In this document: positions 37,992 through 45,262 of the stretch, one piece after another
Layout: each line of letters starts with the position of its first letter
Numbering within the stretch: position 1 is the stretch's first letter
Translations under genes and position numbers: made by a program
Assembly (NCBI GenBank): GCA_900541925.1
Contig: UQMB01000015.1
Span: 1-64,000, forward strand
Direction of reading: 5' to 3'
Length of the DNA stretch: 64,000 nucleotides
DNA from: an uncultured Bacteroidales bacterium
Lineage (GTDB): Bacteria > Bacteroidota > Bacteroidia > Bacteroidales > UBA932
Notes under the pieces: generated by a model
The model's database searches: none
What the model was told of the DNA's origin: nothing
The model's input: only the letters and a program-made list of their open reading frames with translations

Positions 37992-39185
37992 TATCTGCCC
38001 CCGGCAGAAGACATATCGGACAGATGATGTCGCGCCGGGAGCGTTTCCCTCGCACGGCGAAGCAAGAACCGCATCAGCGAGCTTGCCGTAGGCGATTTCT
38101 CCGGCGTCGATGCCAAAAGCATCGGCGCCGTTTTTTGTGGCCCACTGCAAAAGCAGGTCTTCGGAAACGGCCGGATGTCCCATTGAAGACAACAGACGCG
38201 CAGCCTTCAACTCCCCGGCAAGAGAATTCCCCCGCCCGCCGAGGCACACTCTGACTCCGGAGGAAACCGCCTCCTCATAAGGGAAGCGTACAGCCGAAGA
38301 TGACAGGTCGAAAGACGGACAATGAACCGCCGTGACCCTCCGGCGGGAAGCCGTGCGCCACTCGTCCGCATCCATAAAAGAGCAGCCGCCCAATATAACG
38401 TCCCCGCCGAGAAGTCCGAGGGAATCAAGATACCTCAACGGAGTGAGGGAAAACCCTCTGACGAAGGAGTCGTGCCCGGCACGGGTCGCCGGAAAGTTGA
38501 CACGGATGAGCATGGCGCGCTTCCGCGCGAAAGCGAAGGCACGCTTGAGTTCCTCTTGGCGAAGCGAGGCCAGATCGGGCAGGGCAAGCACGCGGGAGCC
38601 TTCCGACGGCTCGTCAGAGAGCAGGGCGCGCTCATTGTAAGGGATGTCGGCCTGTACCCTGAATCCGGTACGTTCCCCCGCAGATGCGCCGTCCTCATAG
38701 TCAGAGCAATATCCGGCGAAGAAGCCGACCCCGGAATCTACCGCCGGAAGCCGGTCAATATCGGCACAGCAGTCAAACATCAGCGGGCGGATCTCAAGGG
38801 CGGAGGCATCGATGCGGCGGTCGGCCCGCACATCGTCCGGAGCAGCCATATCAGCATAGAAACCCCTGTCAATCAATATGTTCGTCCGCTTGCCGCCATG
38901 CTGCACACCTGTCATCAGCATGGTCTGCGGGGCCTTGCAGCTGTCCTCAAGCGCGCGGTAGGCTTCCAGCACGGCATTGGCCTTGGAGAGGAAGCGGCGG
39001 CCTTTCCAGGTGAGGCTCACACCGTTTCTGGAACGGCACAGGAGTCTCGCCCCGGCATACTTCTCAAGTTCAGCCACATTCTGGCTGACGGCAGGCTGCG
39101 AAATATCAAGTGCCCTCGCGGCCGCAGAAAAACTTCCGCGCTCCGCGAGGGTCACAAATACTTTAAGCCTGAACCGGTCTATCAT
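37947..39185 (-). CDS. LysR-type HTH domain fused to a degenerate TRZ/ATZ amidohydrolase-like domain
   Basis: This looks like a transcription factor with an unusual sensor domain. Residues 1-85 form a LysR winged helix (FVTLAERGSFSAAARALDIS, QPAVSQNVAELEKYAG, RNGVSLTWKGRRFLSKANAV). The usual periplasmic-binding-protein effector domain is missing. Residues about 100-412 instead resemble the TRZ/ATZ chlorohydrolase/deaminase amidohydrolase fold: LRYLDSLGLLGGDVILGGCSF, VTAVHCPSFDLSSS, VRVCLGGRGNSLAGELKAARL, LLLQWATKNGADAFGIDAGE, VRYVFCRGQILFD. The metal ligands look lost: HxH reads RVN, the His of 'AHC' is Gly, and the Asp of 'LGTD' is Arg. That suggests ligand sensing without catalysis. Its ATG overlaps the esterase stop (ATGA), so the two are coupled. 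The fold assignment is from memory of motif order and needs a profile or structure search. Confidence 0.62.
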   Translation of the reverse strand: MIDRFRLKVFVTLAERGSFSAAARALDISQPAVSQNVAELEKYAGARLLCRSRNGVSLTWKGRRFLSKANAVLEAYRALEDSCKAPQTMLMTGVQHGGKRTNILIDRGFYADMAAPDDVRADRRIDASALEIRPLMFDCCADIDRLPAVDSGVGFFAGYCSDYEDGASAGERTGFRVQADIPYNERALLSDEPSEGSRVLALPDLASLRQEELKRAFAFARKRAMLIRVNFPATRAGHDSFVRGFSLTPLRYLDSLGLLGGDVILGGCSFMDADEWRTASRRRVTAVHCPSFDLSSSAVRFPYEEAVSSGVRVCLGGRGNSLAGELKAARLLSSMGHPAVSEDLLLQWATKNGADAFGIDAGEIAYGKLADAVLASPCEGNAPGATSSVRYVFCRGQILFDFRSHYEFDEVA

Positions 39186-40135
39186 AGGCTCTGCCTGCGA
39201 TTGTCCAGCCAGCGTCCGAGAATCTGGAAGAAATCCTCCCTCTGGTCTCCGAGGCCGTCGCGTCCGGAGTTCTCCACAGTAGTGAAGCCCCAGCCGTGGC
39301 CGCCGCTGGTGAAGATATGAAGCTCACCCGGCACGCCGCAGCGCTGCATGGCCCTGTAATAGTTGATGCTGTTCTCAGGATTTACAGCCCCATCATCAGC
39401 ACTAAGCAAGAGGATCGTCTCCGGAGTATTTGCAGATACCTGATTCTCAAGTGAATAATATGTTACATCCCTCCTGCTTGGCTTTGGTCCGATAAGATTC
39501 AGCCTTGTACCCCCGTGTGTCAATTCTTCAAATGTGATCACCGGATAGATGAGCACGGAGAAATCCGGCCTCGTCACATCATCGACGAAAAGGGTCGATG
39601 CAGATGCTGCAAGGTGGCCGCCGGCGGAGAAACCCATCACTCCTATCTGCTTCACTCCCCACTCGGAGGCGTGGTGGCGGCAGTAGCGGAAAGCGTTCTG
39701 CACGTCGCGGAGCGGCAGTTTGCAGTGTCCGTTAGGCATGCGGTAGAGCACCACGCACACGGCGATGCCGCGCTTTGTGCACCAGTCCGCCACGCGGGAG
39801 CCTTCGTTGGCTGCGGAGCAGTTGGAATAACCGCCACCAGGGCACACCACTATCATCTGCCCGTTGCACTTCTTCGGGATGTAGATGTCGATGTAGGCGT
39901 CATCGCCTATATTGCCCACGTTACCCCTGTCGTTGACCGTGTTGGCACCGCTGAGGCCGTTGGGTTCAATCGGGCCGAGAGTGATGGCCTGCCCGTTCTC
40001 CACGATACCGAGATCCACGCCCTGCCCCTTAGGGTAGAGTTTCAGGGTCATGTCCGGCTTCACCAGTTCGTACGCCTGTACCTGTACAAACGCAAAGAGG
40101 GCTGCAAGAGCCCCCACTATAAACTTTCTTTTCAT
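39182..40135 (-). CDS. Secreted alpha/beta-hydrolase, probable acetyl-xylan-type esterase/lipase
   Basis: This 317-residue serine hydrolase has a Sec signal (LFAFVQVQA). It shows the oxyanion-side motif CPGGGYSNCSAANEG, the nucleophile elbow GFSAGG, an Asp in LSADDGAVNPE and a catalytic His in TSGGHGWGF, the BD-FAE/acetylesterase pattern seen in many Bacteroidota carbohydrate esterases. The role could be removal of acetyl or other acyl groups from glycans; the substrate is not known. It is the middle gene of a minus-strand operon, 15 bases after ferredoxin and overlapping the LysR-fusion gene by four bases. The neighbouring regulator may sense a product linked to this enzyme. Confidence 0.82.
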   Translation of the reverse strand: MKRKFIVGALAALFAFVQVQAYELVKPDMTLKLYPKGQGVDLGIVENGQAITLGPIEPNGLSGANTVNDRGNVGNIGDDAYIDIYIPKKCNGQMIVVCPGGGYSNCSAANEGSRVADWCTKRGIAVCVVLYRMPNGHCKLPLRDVQNAFRYCRHHASEWGVKQIGVMGFSAGGHLAASASTLFVDDVTRPDFSVLIYPVITFEELTHGGTRLNLIGPKPSRRDVTYYSLENQVSANTPETILLLSADDGAVNPENSINYYRAMQRCGVPGELHIFTSGGHGWGFTTVENSGRDGLGDQREDFFQILGRWLDNRRQSL

Positions 40136-40150
40136 CAGGGAAAGATGTTT

Positions 40151-40321
40151 CTATGCCTCTGAGATGGCGCCCATAGGGCAAGCATCGGCGCAAGCGCCGC
40201 AGCTGATGCAGACATCAGGATCTATAGAATATACATCTCCTTCCTTGATAGCCCCTGAAGGGCACTCGCTCTGACAGGTGCCACAGGCAACGCAGACGTT
40301 AGGATCAATTTTGTAAGCCAT
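40151..40321 (-). CDS. Small 2[4Fe-4S] ferredoxin
   Basis: This 56-residue electron carrier of clostridial type has two CxxCxxCxxxCP sets: CVACGTCQSECP and CISCGACADACP. The start is the Met in MAYKIDP at 40321; a longer in-frame start seven codons upstream lies in the leader. It probably accepts electrons from PFOR, encoded 5 kb away, and serves hydrogenases or other reductases in the cytoplasm. It heads the operon with the esterase and the LysR-fusion gene, although its own functional tie to them is unclear. Confidence 0.95.
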   Translation of the reverse strand: MAYKIDPNVCVACGTCQSECPSGAIKEGDVYSIDPDVCISCGACADACPMGAISEA

Positions 40322-40350
40322 AATTATTAGTGTGTTTTTCAATCAAAGGA

Positions 40351-40381
40351 CAAAAGTAATAGGAAAATCTGAATTAACAAG
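40351..40381 (-). promoter_or_regulatory. Promoter of the ferredoxin-esterase-regulator operon
   Basis: On the minus strand CTTG (40378-40381) and TACTTTTG (40351-40358) are 19 bases apart. The -33 box directly abuts that of the divergent DUF1573 promoter at 40382. Confidence 0.6.
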
Positions 40382-40413
40382 TTTTTCAAGGCAAAGATTT
40401 ATTGCTAACTTTG
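40382..40413 (+). promoter_or_regulatory. Promoter of the DUF1573 gene, seven bases from the start codon
   Basis: TTTT at 40382-40385 and TAACTTTG at 40406-40413 are 20 bases apart. The ATG at 40421 begins only seven bases after the -7 box, so the transcript may have no or almost no leader. Confidence 0.6.
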
Positions 40414-40420
40414 CACTTGT

Positions 40421-40789
40421 ATGAAGACTTTAATCGCACTTCTGCTGTCTCTTGCGCTCAGCGCGCCGCTCAACTTCGACAAGACAGTCCACGATTTCGG
40501 GCAGGTATCACAGAATGCGGGCCCGCTTACCTGCACATTCACAGTGACCAACAGTTCCGATGAGCCGTTGACCATCTTCGCCGTGGTGTCATCCTGCGGG
40601 TGCACCGAAGTCAAATGGACACGCGAGACTATAGCGCCCGGCGGGAAGGGCAGCGTCACGGCCACCTACTCCAACGATGAAGGGCCGACTTATTTCGACA
40701 AGACACTTACAGTATATACTTCCGCGCAGAAAAAGCCTGTCATACTGCACCTGAAGGGAATCGTGAAGAAGAATGGCACCAAAAAATAA
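40421..40789 (+). CDS. DUF1573-family exported protein
   Basis: This 122-residue protein has a short signal sequence (TLIALLLSLALSAP) and one DUF1573 immunoglobulin-like domain: FDKTVHDFGQVSQNAGPLTCTFTVTN, the conserved VSSCGCTEVKWTRETIAPG, and a closing beta-strand pair (KPVILHLKGIV). DUF1573 proteins are abundant in Bacteroidota; their function is not settled, with ASH/MSP-like scaffold roles proposed. The last 17 bases overlap parE, so the two are probably expressed together. Confidence 0.88.
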   Translation: MKTLIALLLSLALSAPLNFDKTVHDFGQVSQNAGPLTCTFTVTNSSDEPLTIFAVVSSCGCTEVKWTRETIAPGGKGSVTATYSNDEGPTYFDKTLTVYTSAQKKPVILHLKGIVKKNGTKK

Positions 40790-42671
40790 CTACACAGAGG
40801 ACAACATCCGCACCATAGAGGGGATGGAGCACATCCGGCTCCGTCCCGGAATGTATATCGGCCGGCTCGGGGACGGACGCAGCCCGGATGACGGCATCTA
40901 TGTGCTGCTCAAAGAGATAATCGACAACTCCATAGACGAGTTCTCCGCCGGTTTCGGAAGTCAGGTGAAGATCACCATCGAGGGCGGCACGGTAAGCGTA
41001 CGCGACTTCGGACGCGGCATCCCGCTCGGCAAGGTGGTGGACGCGGTCAGCATACTCAACACCGGAGGCAAGTTCGACGACAAGGCGTTCAAGAAGTCCG
41101 TCGGGCTCAACGGCGTCGGCACCAAGGCCGTCAACGCCCTCTCGTCCGACTTCTATGTCTGCTCGCACCGCGACGGCGAGTGCGCCAGCGCCAGCTTCAC
41201 ACGCGGCAAGCTCATCGAGAGCTCGGAGGGGCCCACCAAGGAAAAGGACGGCACCCTGATACGCTTCACCCCGGATCCGCTGATGTTCGGAGAGTACGCC
41301 TTCAACGAGGACTATGTCGTGACTATGGTCAAGAACTACTCCTATCTCAACAAGGGCCTCACCCTCATCCTGAACGGCGCGCCCTACAAGTCTGAGAACG
41401 GGCTTCTGGACCTGGTCAACGAGAACCTCAGCGAAGAGCCGCTCTACCCGCCCATCCACCTCTCCGGCGACGACATAGAGATAGTGATGAGCCACTGCAA
41501 CGCGTACGGCGAGAACATCTCATCCTTCGTCAACGGCCAGAACACCCGTGACGGAGGCACCCATCTGGCAGCCTTCCGCGAAGCCATAGCCAAGACGCTC
41601 AAGGAGTTCTTCAAGAAGAACTACGACGCCGCCGACTGCCGGCAGGGAGTCGTGGGCGCCATAAGCATACGCATACAGGAGCCGAATTTCGAGGGGCAGA
41701 CTAAGACCAAGCTCGGCTCCAACTACATGTGGGAGAAGACCGTCAACGAGGGCGGGACGATGACTACGGACATCGGGCCGACGATCCGCTCCTACGTCAA
41801 CGATTTCGTGTCCAAGAACCTGGACAACTACCTCCGCATCCACAAGGAGATCGCCCCGGTCATCGAAGAGAAGATCAAGTCCTCCCAGAAGGAGCGCGAG
41901 GAGATTTCCGGAATCCAGAAGAAGACGCGCGAGCGCAACAAGCGCACCAATGTCTACAACCGCAAGCTGCGCGACTGCCGCTTCCACTACAACGACAAGC
42001 GCAACGAGAAGAATCAGGACAACATAGAGAACTCATCCATATTCATCACCGAGGGCGACTCCGCGAGTGGAACCATCACCAAGGCGCGCGACGCCAGTTC
42101 GCAGGCGGTGTTCTCTCTCCGCGGCAAACCAATCAACTGCTACAAGGAGAGCCGGCGCAAGGTCGCCGAGAACGAGGAGCTCAACCTGCTGATCTCCGCG
42201 CTGGGAGTGGAAGACGACCTGGACAACCTCCGCTACAACAACATCATCGTGGCGACCGATGCCGATGATGACGGCATGCACATCAGGATGCTGCTGCTGA
42301 CATTCTTCATGAAGTACTACCCGGACCTGATACGCCGCGGGCATGTGTACATACTCCAGACCCCGCTCTTCAGGGTGCGCAACAAGAAGGCCAACCGCTA
42401 CTGCTACAACCAGGAGGAGCGGGACAAGGCCGTCGCGGAACTCAAGACGGGAGTGGAGATCACGCGATTCAAGGGTCTCGGAGAGATATCCTACGATGAG
42501 TTCGTGCACTTCATAGGAGAGGACATGCGCAAGGACCCTGTCAGCCTCGCCGAAGAGGAGTCGATAGCGGAGATAATGAACTTCTACATGGGAGACAACA
42601 CCATAGACAGGCAGAAGTTCATCATGCGCAACCTGCGCAGCGAAGAGGAGCTTGAAGACATAAACATCTGA
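40773..42671 (+). CDS. parE: DNA topoisomerase IV subunit B
   Basis: This is the ATPase and TOPRIM subunit of the type IIA topoisomerase that decatenates chromosomes. At 632 residues it is of ParE size. The GHKL ATPase has EIIDNSIDEF, RDFGRGIPLG and GLNGVGTKAVNALS; the transducer has QNTRDGGTHLAAF; the TOPRIM domain has EGDSASG near Glu427 and DADDDG near 496-501. ParE and GyrB are hard to tell apart by eye; the short TOPRIM without the GyrB insert and the Bacteroidota ParE-like start (YTEDNIRTIEGMEHIRLRPGMYIG) favour ParE. The partner parC is not in the window. An acyltransferase follows six bases downstream. Confidence 0.9.
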   Translation: MAPKNNYTEDNIRTIEGMEHIRLRPGMYIGRLGDGRSPDDGIYVLLKEIIDNSIDEFSAGFGSQVKITIEGGTVSVRDFGRGIPLGKVVDAVSILNTGGKFDDKAFKKSVGLNGVGTKAVNALSSDFYVCSHRDGECASASFTRGKLIESSEGPTKEKDGTLIRFTPDPLMFGEYAFNEDYVVTMVKNYSYLNKGLTLILNGAPYKSENGLLDLVNENLSEEPLYPPIHLSGDDIEIVMSHCNAYGENISSFVNGQNTRDGGTHLAAFREAIAKTLKEFFKKNYDAADCRQGVVGAISIRIQEPNFEGQTKTKLGSNYMWEKTVNEGGTMTTDIGPTIRSYVNDFVSKNLDNYLRIHKEIAPVIEEKIKSSQKEREEISGIQKKTRERNKRTNVYNRKLRDCRFHYNDKRNEKNQDNIENSSIFITEGDSASGTITKARDASSQAVFSLRGKPINCYKESRRKVAENEELNLLISALGVEDDLDNLRYNNIIVATDADDDGMHIRMLLLTFFMKYYPDLIRRGHVYILQTPLFRVRNKKANRYCYNQEERDKAVAELKTGVEITRFKGLGEISYDEFVHFIGEDMRKDPVSLAEEESIAEIMNFYMGDNTIDRQKFIMRNLRSEEELEDINI

Positions 42672-42676
42672 CAGAT

Positions 42677-43225
42677 ATGAATTTCTACGGTCTTGTGATG
42701 AAGATTCTCGGCTGGAAGGCCGACAGCGGTCCCGCGCCGGAAGAGAAATGCGTCATACTGGGCGTGCCGCACACCAGCATATTGGACTTCCTTGTGTCGT
42801 ATTTCTACTACAAGAGCCTCGGGCACACCGCCCATGTGATGATCAAGAAGGATTTCTTCTTCTGGCCGCTCGGCCCTATCCTCAAGCACTTGGGATGCAT
42901 TCCGGTAGACCGCAGCAACGGAGCGTCCGTCGTGCGCAGCGTCATATCCCATATCGAAGCCACGCCGGGAGAGTTCCATCTCTGCATCGCTCCCGAAGGC
43001 ACGCGCAAAGCGGTGCACAAGTGGAAGATGGGCTACCACACCATCGCGCGGGCCCTGGACTGCCCTGTCTATCTCGGATATTTCGACTGGGGACGCAAGA
43101 GGGTCAGCATCGGGGAGAGGTTCATCTGCACCGAAGACGCCAGAGCCGATACCGAGCTGATACAGAAGAAATACGAAGAGCTGCACCTCACCGCCCGACA
43201 CCCGGAGGGCTATTGCACACATTAA
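42677..43225 (+). CDS. PlsC-type 1-acyl-glycerol-phosphate acyltransferase family protein
   Basis: This 182-residue membrane-associated acyltransferase carries the HX4D active-site motif as HTSILD (early, near residue 32), an FFFWPLGPILKHLGCIPVDRS segment and the substrate-binding PEGTR motif (APEGTRKAVHKWKMGYHTIA). It is short compared with PlsC (about 240) because it lacks the N-terminal membrane helix; similar short forms are common in Bacteroidota. It probably acylates a lysophospholipid or related lipid. It lies in the parE transcription unit and ends before the rpsF promoter. Confidence 0.82.
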   Translation: MNFYGLVMKILGWKADSGPAPEEKCVILGVPHTSILDFLVSYFYYKSLGHTAHVMIKKDFFFWPLGPILKHLGCIPVDRSNGASVVRSVISHIEATPGEFHLCIAPEGTRKAVHKWKMGYHTIARALDCPVYLGYFDWGRKRVSIGERFICTEDARADTELIQKKYEELHLTARHPEGYCTH

Positions 43226-43243
43226 AAAAAATGCTTATATTTG
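43212..43243 (+). promoter_or_regulatory. Promoter of the rpsF-rpsR-rplI operon
   Basis: ATTG at 43212-43215 and TATATTTG at 43236-43243 are 20 bases apart. The 42-base leader starts with a small hairpin (CCCC, TTTC, GGGG), a possible part of S6/S18 feedback, though too short to assign to a known leader motif. Confidence 0.65.
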
Positions 43244-43285
43244 CAGCCCCTTTCGGGGAATTATACTTAATTAACAGTTAATAAA

Positions 43286-43696
43286 ATGATTAAACAGTAC
43301 GAAACCGTTTTCATTGCAACTCCCGTTTTGTCTGACACCCAGATGAAGGAAGCGGTTGCCAAGTACACCAAGCTCATCACCGACAACGGCGGCGAGATCG
43401 TGTACCAGGAGGACTGGGGGCTCAAGCAGCTCGCCTATCCTATCCAGCACAAGACATCAGGATTCTACTACCTGATCGAGTTCAAGGCCAACCCTGAGTT
43501 CGTGGCGACTCTCGAGACCCAGTATCACCGCGACGAGCGCATCATCCGCTACCTCACCGTAGCCCTTGACAAGCACGCAGTAGCCTACGCGGAGCATCGC
43601 CGCCAGACCCGCGCCGCCAAGGCCGCAGCCCCTAAGGCTGAGCAGGCTCCGGCAGAGGTCAAGGAAGAGGCCGCCGCAGAACAGACAGAAGCATAA
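43286..43696 (+). CDS. rpsF: 30S ribosomal protein S6
   Basis: This small-subunit protein binds the 16S rRNA central domain as a pair with S18. It is 136 residues: an S6 domain (KQYETVFIATPVLSDTQMKEAVAKY, GLKQLAYPIQHKTSGFYYLIEF, RDERIIRYLTVALDKHA) and an Ala/Lys/Glu-rich tail (about 112-136), common in this phylum. It is the first gene of the standard rpsF-rpsR-rplI operon. Confidence 0.98.
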   Translation: MIKQYETVFIATPVLSDTQMKEAVAKYTKLITDNGGEIVYQEDWGLKQLAYPIQHKTSGFYYLIEFKANPEFVATLETQYHRDERIIRYLTVALDKHAVAYAEHRRQTRAAKAAAPKAEQAPAEVKEEAAAEQTEA

Positions 43697-43711
43697 TCAG
43701 GAGGAATCATT

Positions 43712-43984
43712 ATGGCAAACATCGCAAACAACGAAATCCGTTATCTGAACCCTCCTACCGTAGAGGTTCGCAAGAAGAAGTACTGCCGTTTCAAGAAGGC
43801 AGGCATCAAGTATGTTGATTACAAGGACCCTGAGTTCCTCAAGAAGTTCCTCAACGAGCAGGGCAAAATACTTCCTCGCCGCATCACCGGCACTTCTCTG
43901 AAGTTCCAGCGCAAGGTGGCCCAGGCCGTGAAGCGCGCGCGCTCACTTGCTCTTCTCCCGTATGTAACTGACCTCCTTAAATAA
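43712..43984 (+). CDS. rpsR: 30S ribosomal protein S18
   Basis: This small basic protein pairs with S6 on 16S rRNA. Its 90 residues have the S18 core: KKYCRFKKAGIKYVDYKDPEFL, LPRRITGTSLKFQRKVAQAV and RARSLALLPYV. A GGAGG-like purine stretch precedes its ATG (43700-43705), unusual for this genome, where most starts lack one. It lies 15 bases after rpsF. Confidence 0.98.
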   Translation: MANIANNEIRYLNPPTVEVRKKKYCRFKKAGIKYVDYKDPEFLKKFLNEQGKILPRRITGTSLKFQRKVAQAVKRARSLALLPYVTDLLK

Positions 43985-43994
43985 TTGAAGCGTT

Positions 43995-44438
43995 ATGAAA
44001 ATCATACTCAAGAAAGAAGTTGCCAATCTCGGCGAGGCCGGAGATGTGGTTGAAGTGAAGGCAGGATACGCTCTCAATTACCTTGTTCCTCAGGGATTCG
44101 CATCTGTCGGAACTCCGTCTGCCCTCAAGCAGCACGCTGAGACCCTCCGCCAGAGAGCGCACAAGGAAGCCAAGCTTGTCGCTGACGCACAGGCCGTAGC
44201 AGCCAAGATCGAGGCGGTGGACATCGTGATCCCTGCCAAGGTCGGCGAGAACGGCAAGCTCTACGGAGCTGTCACCGCCGCACAGGTTGCAGAGGTTCTC
44301 GCAGCTGCCGGCGTCGAGGTCGAGAAGAAGAGCATCGCTCTCTCAGACGTCAAGGAACTCGGCGAGTTCGAAGGCAAGGTGAAGTGCTACAAGGGCGTCT
44401 TCGCCAACATCAAAGTAAAGGTCGTAGCCGCCGAGTAA
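43995..44438 (+). CDS. rplI: 50S ribosomal protein L9
   Basis: This large-subunit protein at the base of the L1 stalk affects frame maintenance. Its 147 residues have the L9 signature MKIILKKEVANLGEAGDVVEVKAGYALNYLVPQG, a long connecting helix and the C-terminal domain (KLYGAVTAAQVAEVL). It is the last gene of the rpsF operon, followed by a hairpin terminator. Confidence 0.98.
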   Translation: MKIILKKEVANLGEAGDVVEVKAGYALNYLVPQGFASVGTPSALKQHAETLRQRAHKEAKLVADAQAVAAKIEAVDIVIPAKVGENGKLYGAVTAAQVAEVLAAAGVEVEKKSIALSDVKELGEFEGKVKCYKGVFANIKVKVVAAE

Positions 44439-44464
44439 TCGGACGGTTCCGCATAGACTCAAGG

Positions 44465-44497
44465 AATCCGGTCTCGCAAGGGGCCGGATTTCTGTTT
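44465..44497 (+). terminator. Terminator after rplI
   Basis: Seven-bp stem AATCCGG / CCGGATT (44465-44471 and 44484-44490), then TCTGTTT. This is the likely end of the ribosomal operon. Confidence 0.65.
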
Positions 44498-44500
44498 CTG

Positions 44501-44574
44501 AGGCAAGCGGCAGGGGTGGTGGGCTGCACGATGCTTTTGTGTTTAGTGCAGCCCACCACCCCTGCCGCTTGCCT
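44501..44574. repeat. Perfect 29-bp inverted repeat with 16-base loop
   Basis: The left arm 44501-44529 and right arm 44546-44574 are exact reverse complements over 29 bases; the loop is 44530-44545. Arms start AGGCAAGCGGCAGGGG. The structure is far longer than a normal intrinsic terminator and has no long T run after it. It lies between the rplI terminator and the promoter at 44605. Confidence 0.9.
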
Positions 44575-44604
44575 ATCAAAAAAGCAAACTTAAGAAACTG
44601 ACTT

Positions 44605-44635
44605 TTTGAAAAAAGGCGAAGTATGGCTAAATTTG
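44605..44635 (+). promoter_or_regulatory. Consensus promoter lying on the start codon of the next gene
   Basis: TTTG at 44605-44608 and TAAATTTG at 44628-44635 are 19 bases apart, a perfect Bacteroidota match. The ATG at 44640 follows after four bases, so transcription should start at or near the start codon. Confidence 0.75.
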
Positions 44636-44639
44636 CAAG

Positions 44640-45047
44640 ATGAAACTTTCAGGCAGACAGGTCCGGATACTTACTTCAGCCGCGTTCTACGCGCTGATGC
44701 TCGTCTGCTATGCCGTGCACCCGCCGGAGGCCATAGGCACCATTCCCGCCATCCTGATATCAGCTGCGCTCCAGATTCTGCTGTCCATCAATTCCAGGCA
44801 ATGGAACAGCCTCGCTTTCGCCCTCACGCTCATGCCCTCGGGAGCCATGGCGTCAGGACTCGCGGCCTGCCCCGCACCGCTCCAGTTTTCCTCCCTGCTC
44901 CCGGGCTTCATAGCCGCCGTCATCGTCAGGATCATCAACAACCTGAAAAGATGGCCCGACTCGAGACCGGCGACCCTCCACTGGGTCGGAGCCGCCGCTG
45001 TGATGATGACATTCGCGGCAACCGCCGCCATCTTGCTCCAGGCGTAA
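44640..45047 (+). CDS. Small integral membrane protein of unknown function
   Basis: This 135-residue hydrophobic protein has about four membrane segments: VRILTSAAFYALMLVCYAV, AIGTIPAILISAALQILLS, a region around SLAFALTLMPSGAMASGLAA, and a last helix around VGAAAVMMTFAATAAILLQA. A charged loop (NNLKRWPDSRP) lies before the last helix. I do not recognise the family. The promoter four bases upstream supports it as an expressed gene and suggests a leaderless message; the next Met codon at 44697 is the alternative if transcription begins later. No neighbour indicates its role. Confidence 0.7.
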   Translation: MKLSGRQVRILTSAAFYALMLVCYAVHPPEAIGTIPAILISAALQILLSINSRQWNSLAFALTLMPSGAMASGLAACPAPLQFSSLLPGFIAAVIVRIINNLKRWPDSRPATLHWVGAAAVMMTFAATAAILLQA

Positions 45048-45262
45048 TCCACCGCTCCGGCGAAGATTCCATGAGGCGTTCCGGATGATGGTTTTATGAT
45101 TTTCAAGATAAATTCAAACGGCTTCCGAGGAAAATCCAAAACAGTTTCTTATATTGTAGTCTGATTCAGGCCCCTCGGATGCAATGGGGTTTCCGCAGAG
45201 GTCTGACTTTGTTGTACAAAAACCAACAAACAACTGATAAACAATAATAAACGACATTTGCA
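45048..45262. other. Intergenic stretch without a recognised gene
   Basis: These 215 bases before the transporter gene hold no convincing ORF. A TGACTTTG at 45204-45211 is one base off a -7 box and could be the transporter promoter, but no matching -33 box is seen. The last 40 bases are A-rich, as expected for a translation-start region in this phylum. Confidence 0.4.

Noticed and set aside
38322..39320. 332-codon plus-strand ORF opposite the LysR-fusion gene
   Set aside because: The minus strand has a clear LysR helix-turn-helix, operon coupling and amidohydrolase-like motifs; the plus-strand product has none.
43244..43285. Known S6:S18 leader riboregulatory motif
   Set aside because: Only a 4-bp hairpin is visible in the 42-base leader; this is too little to assign the motif.
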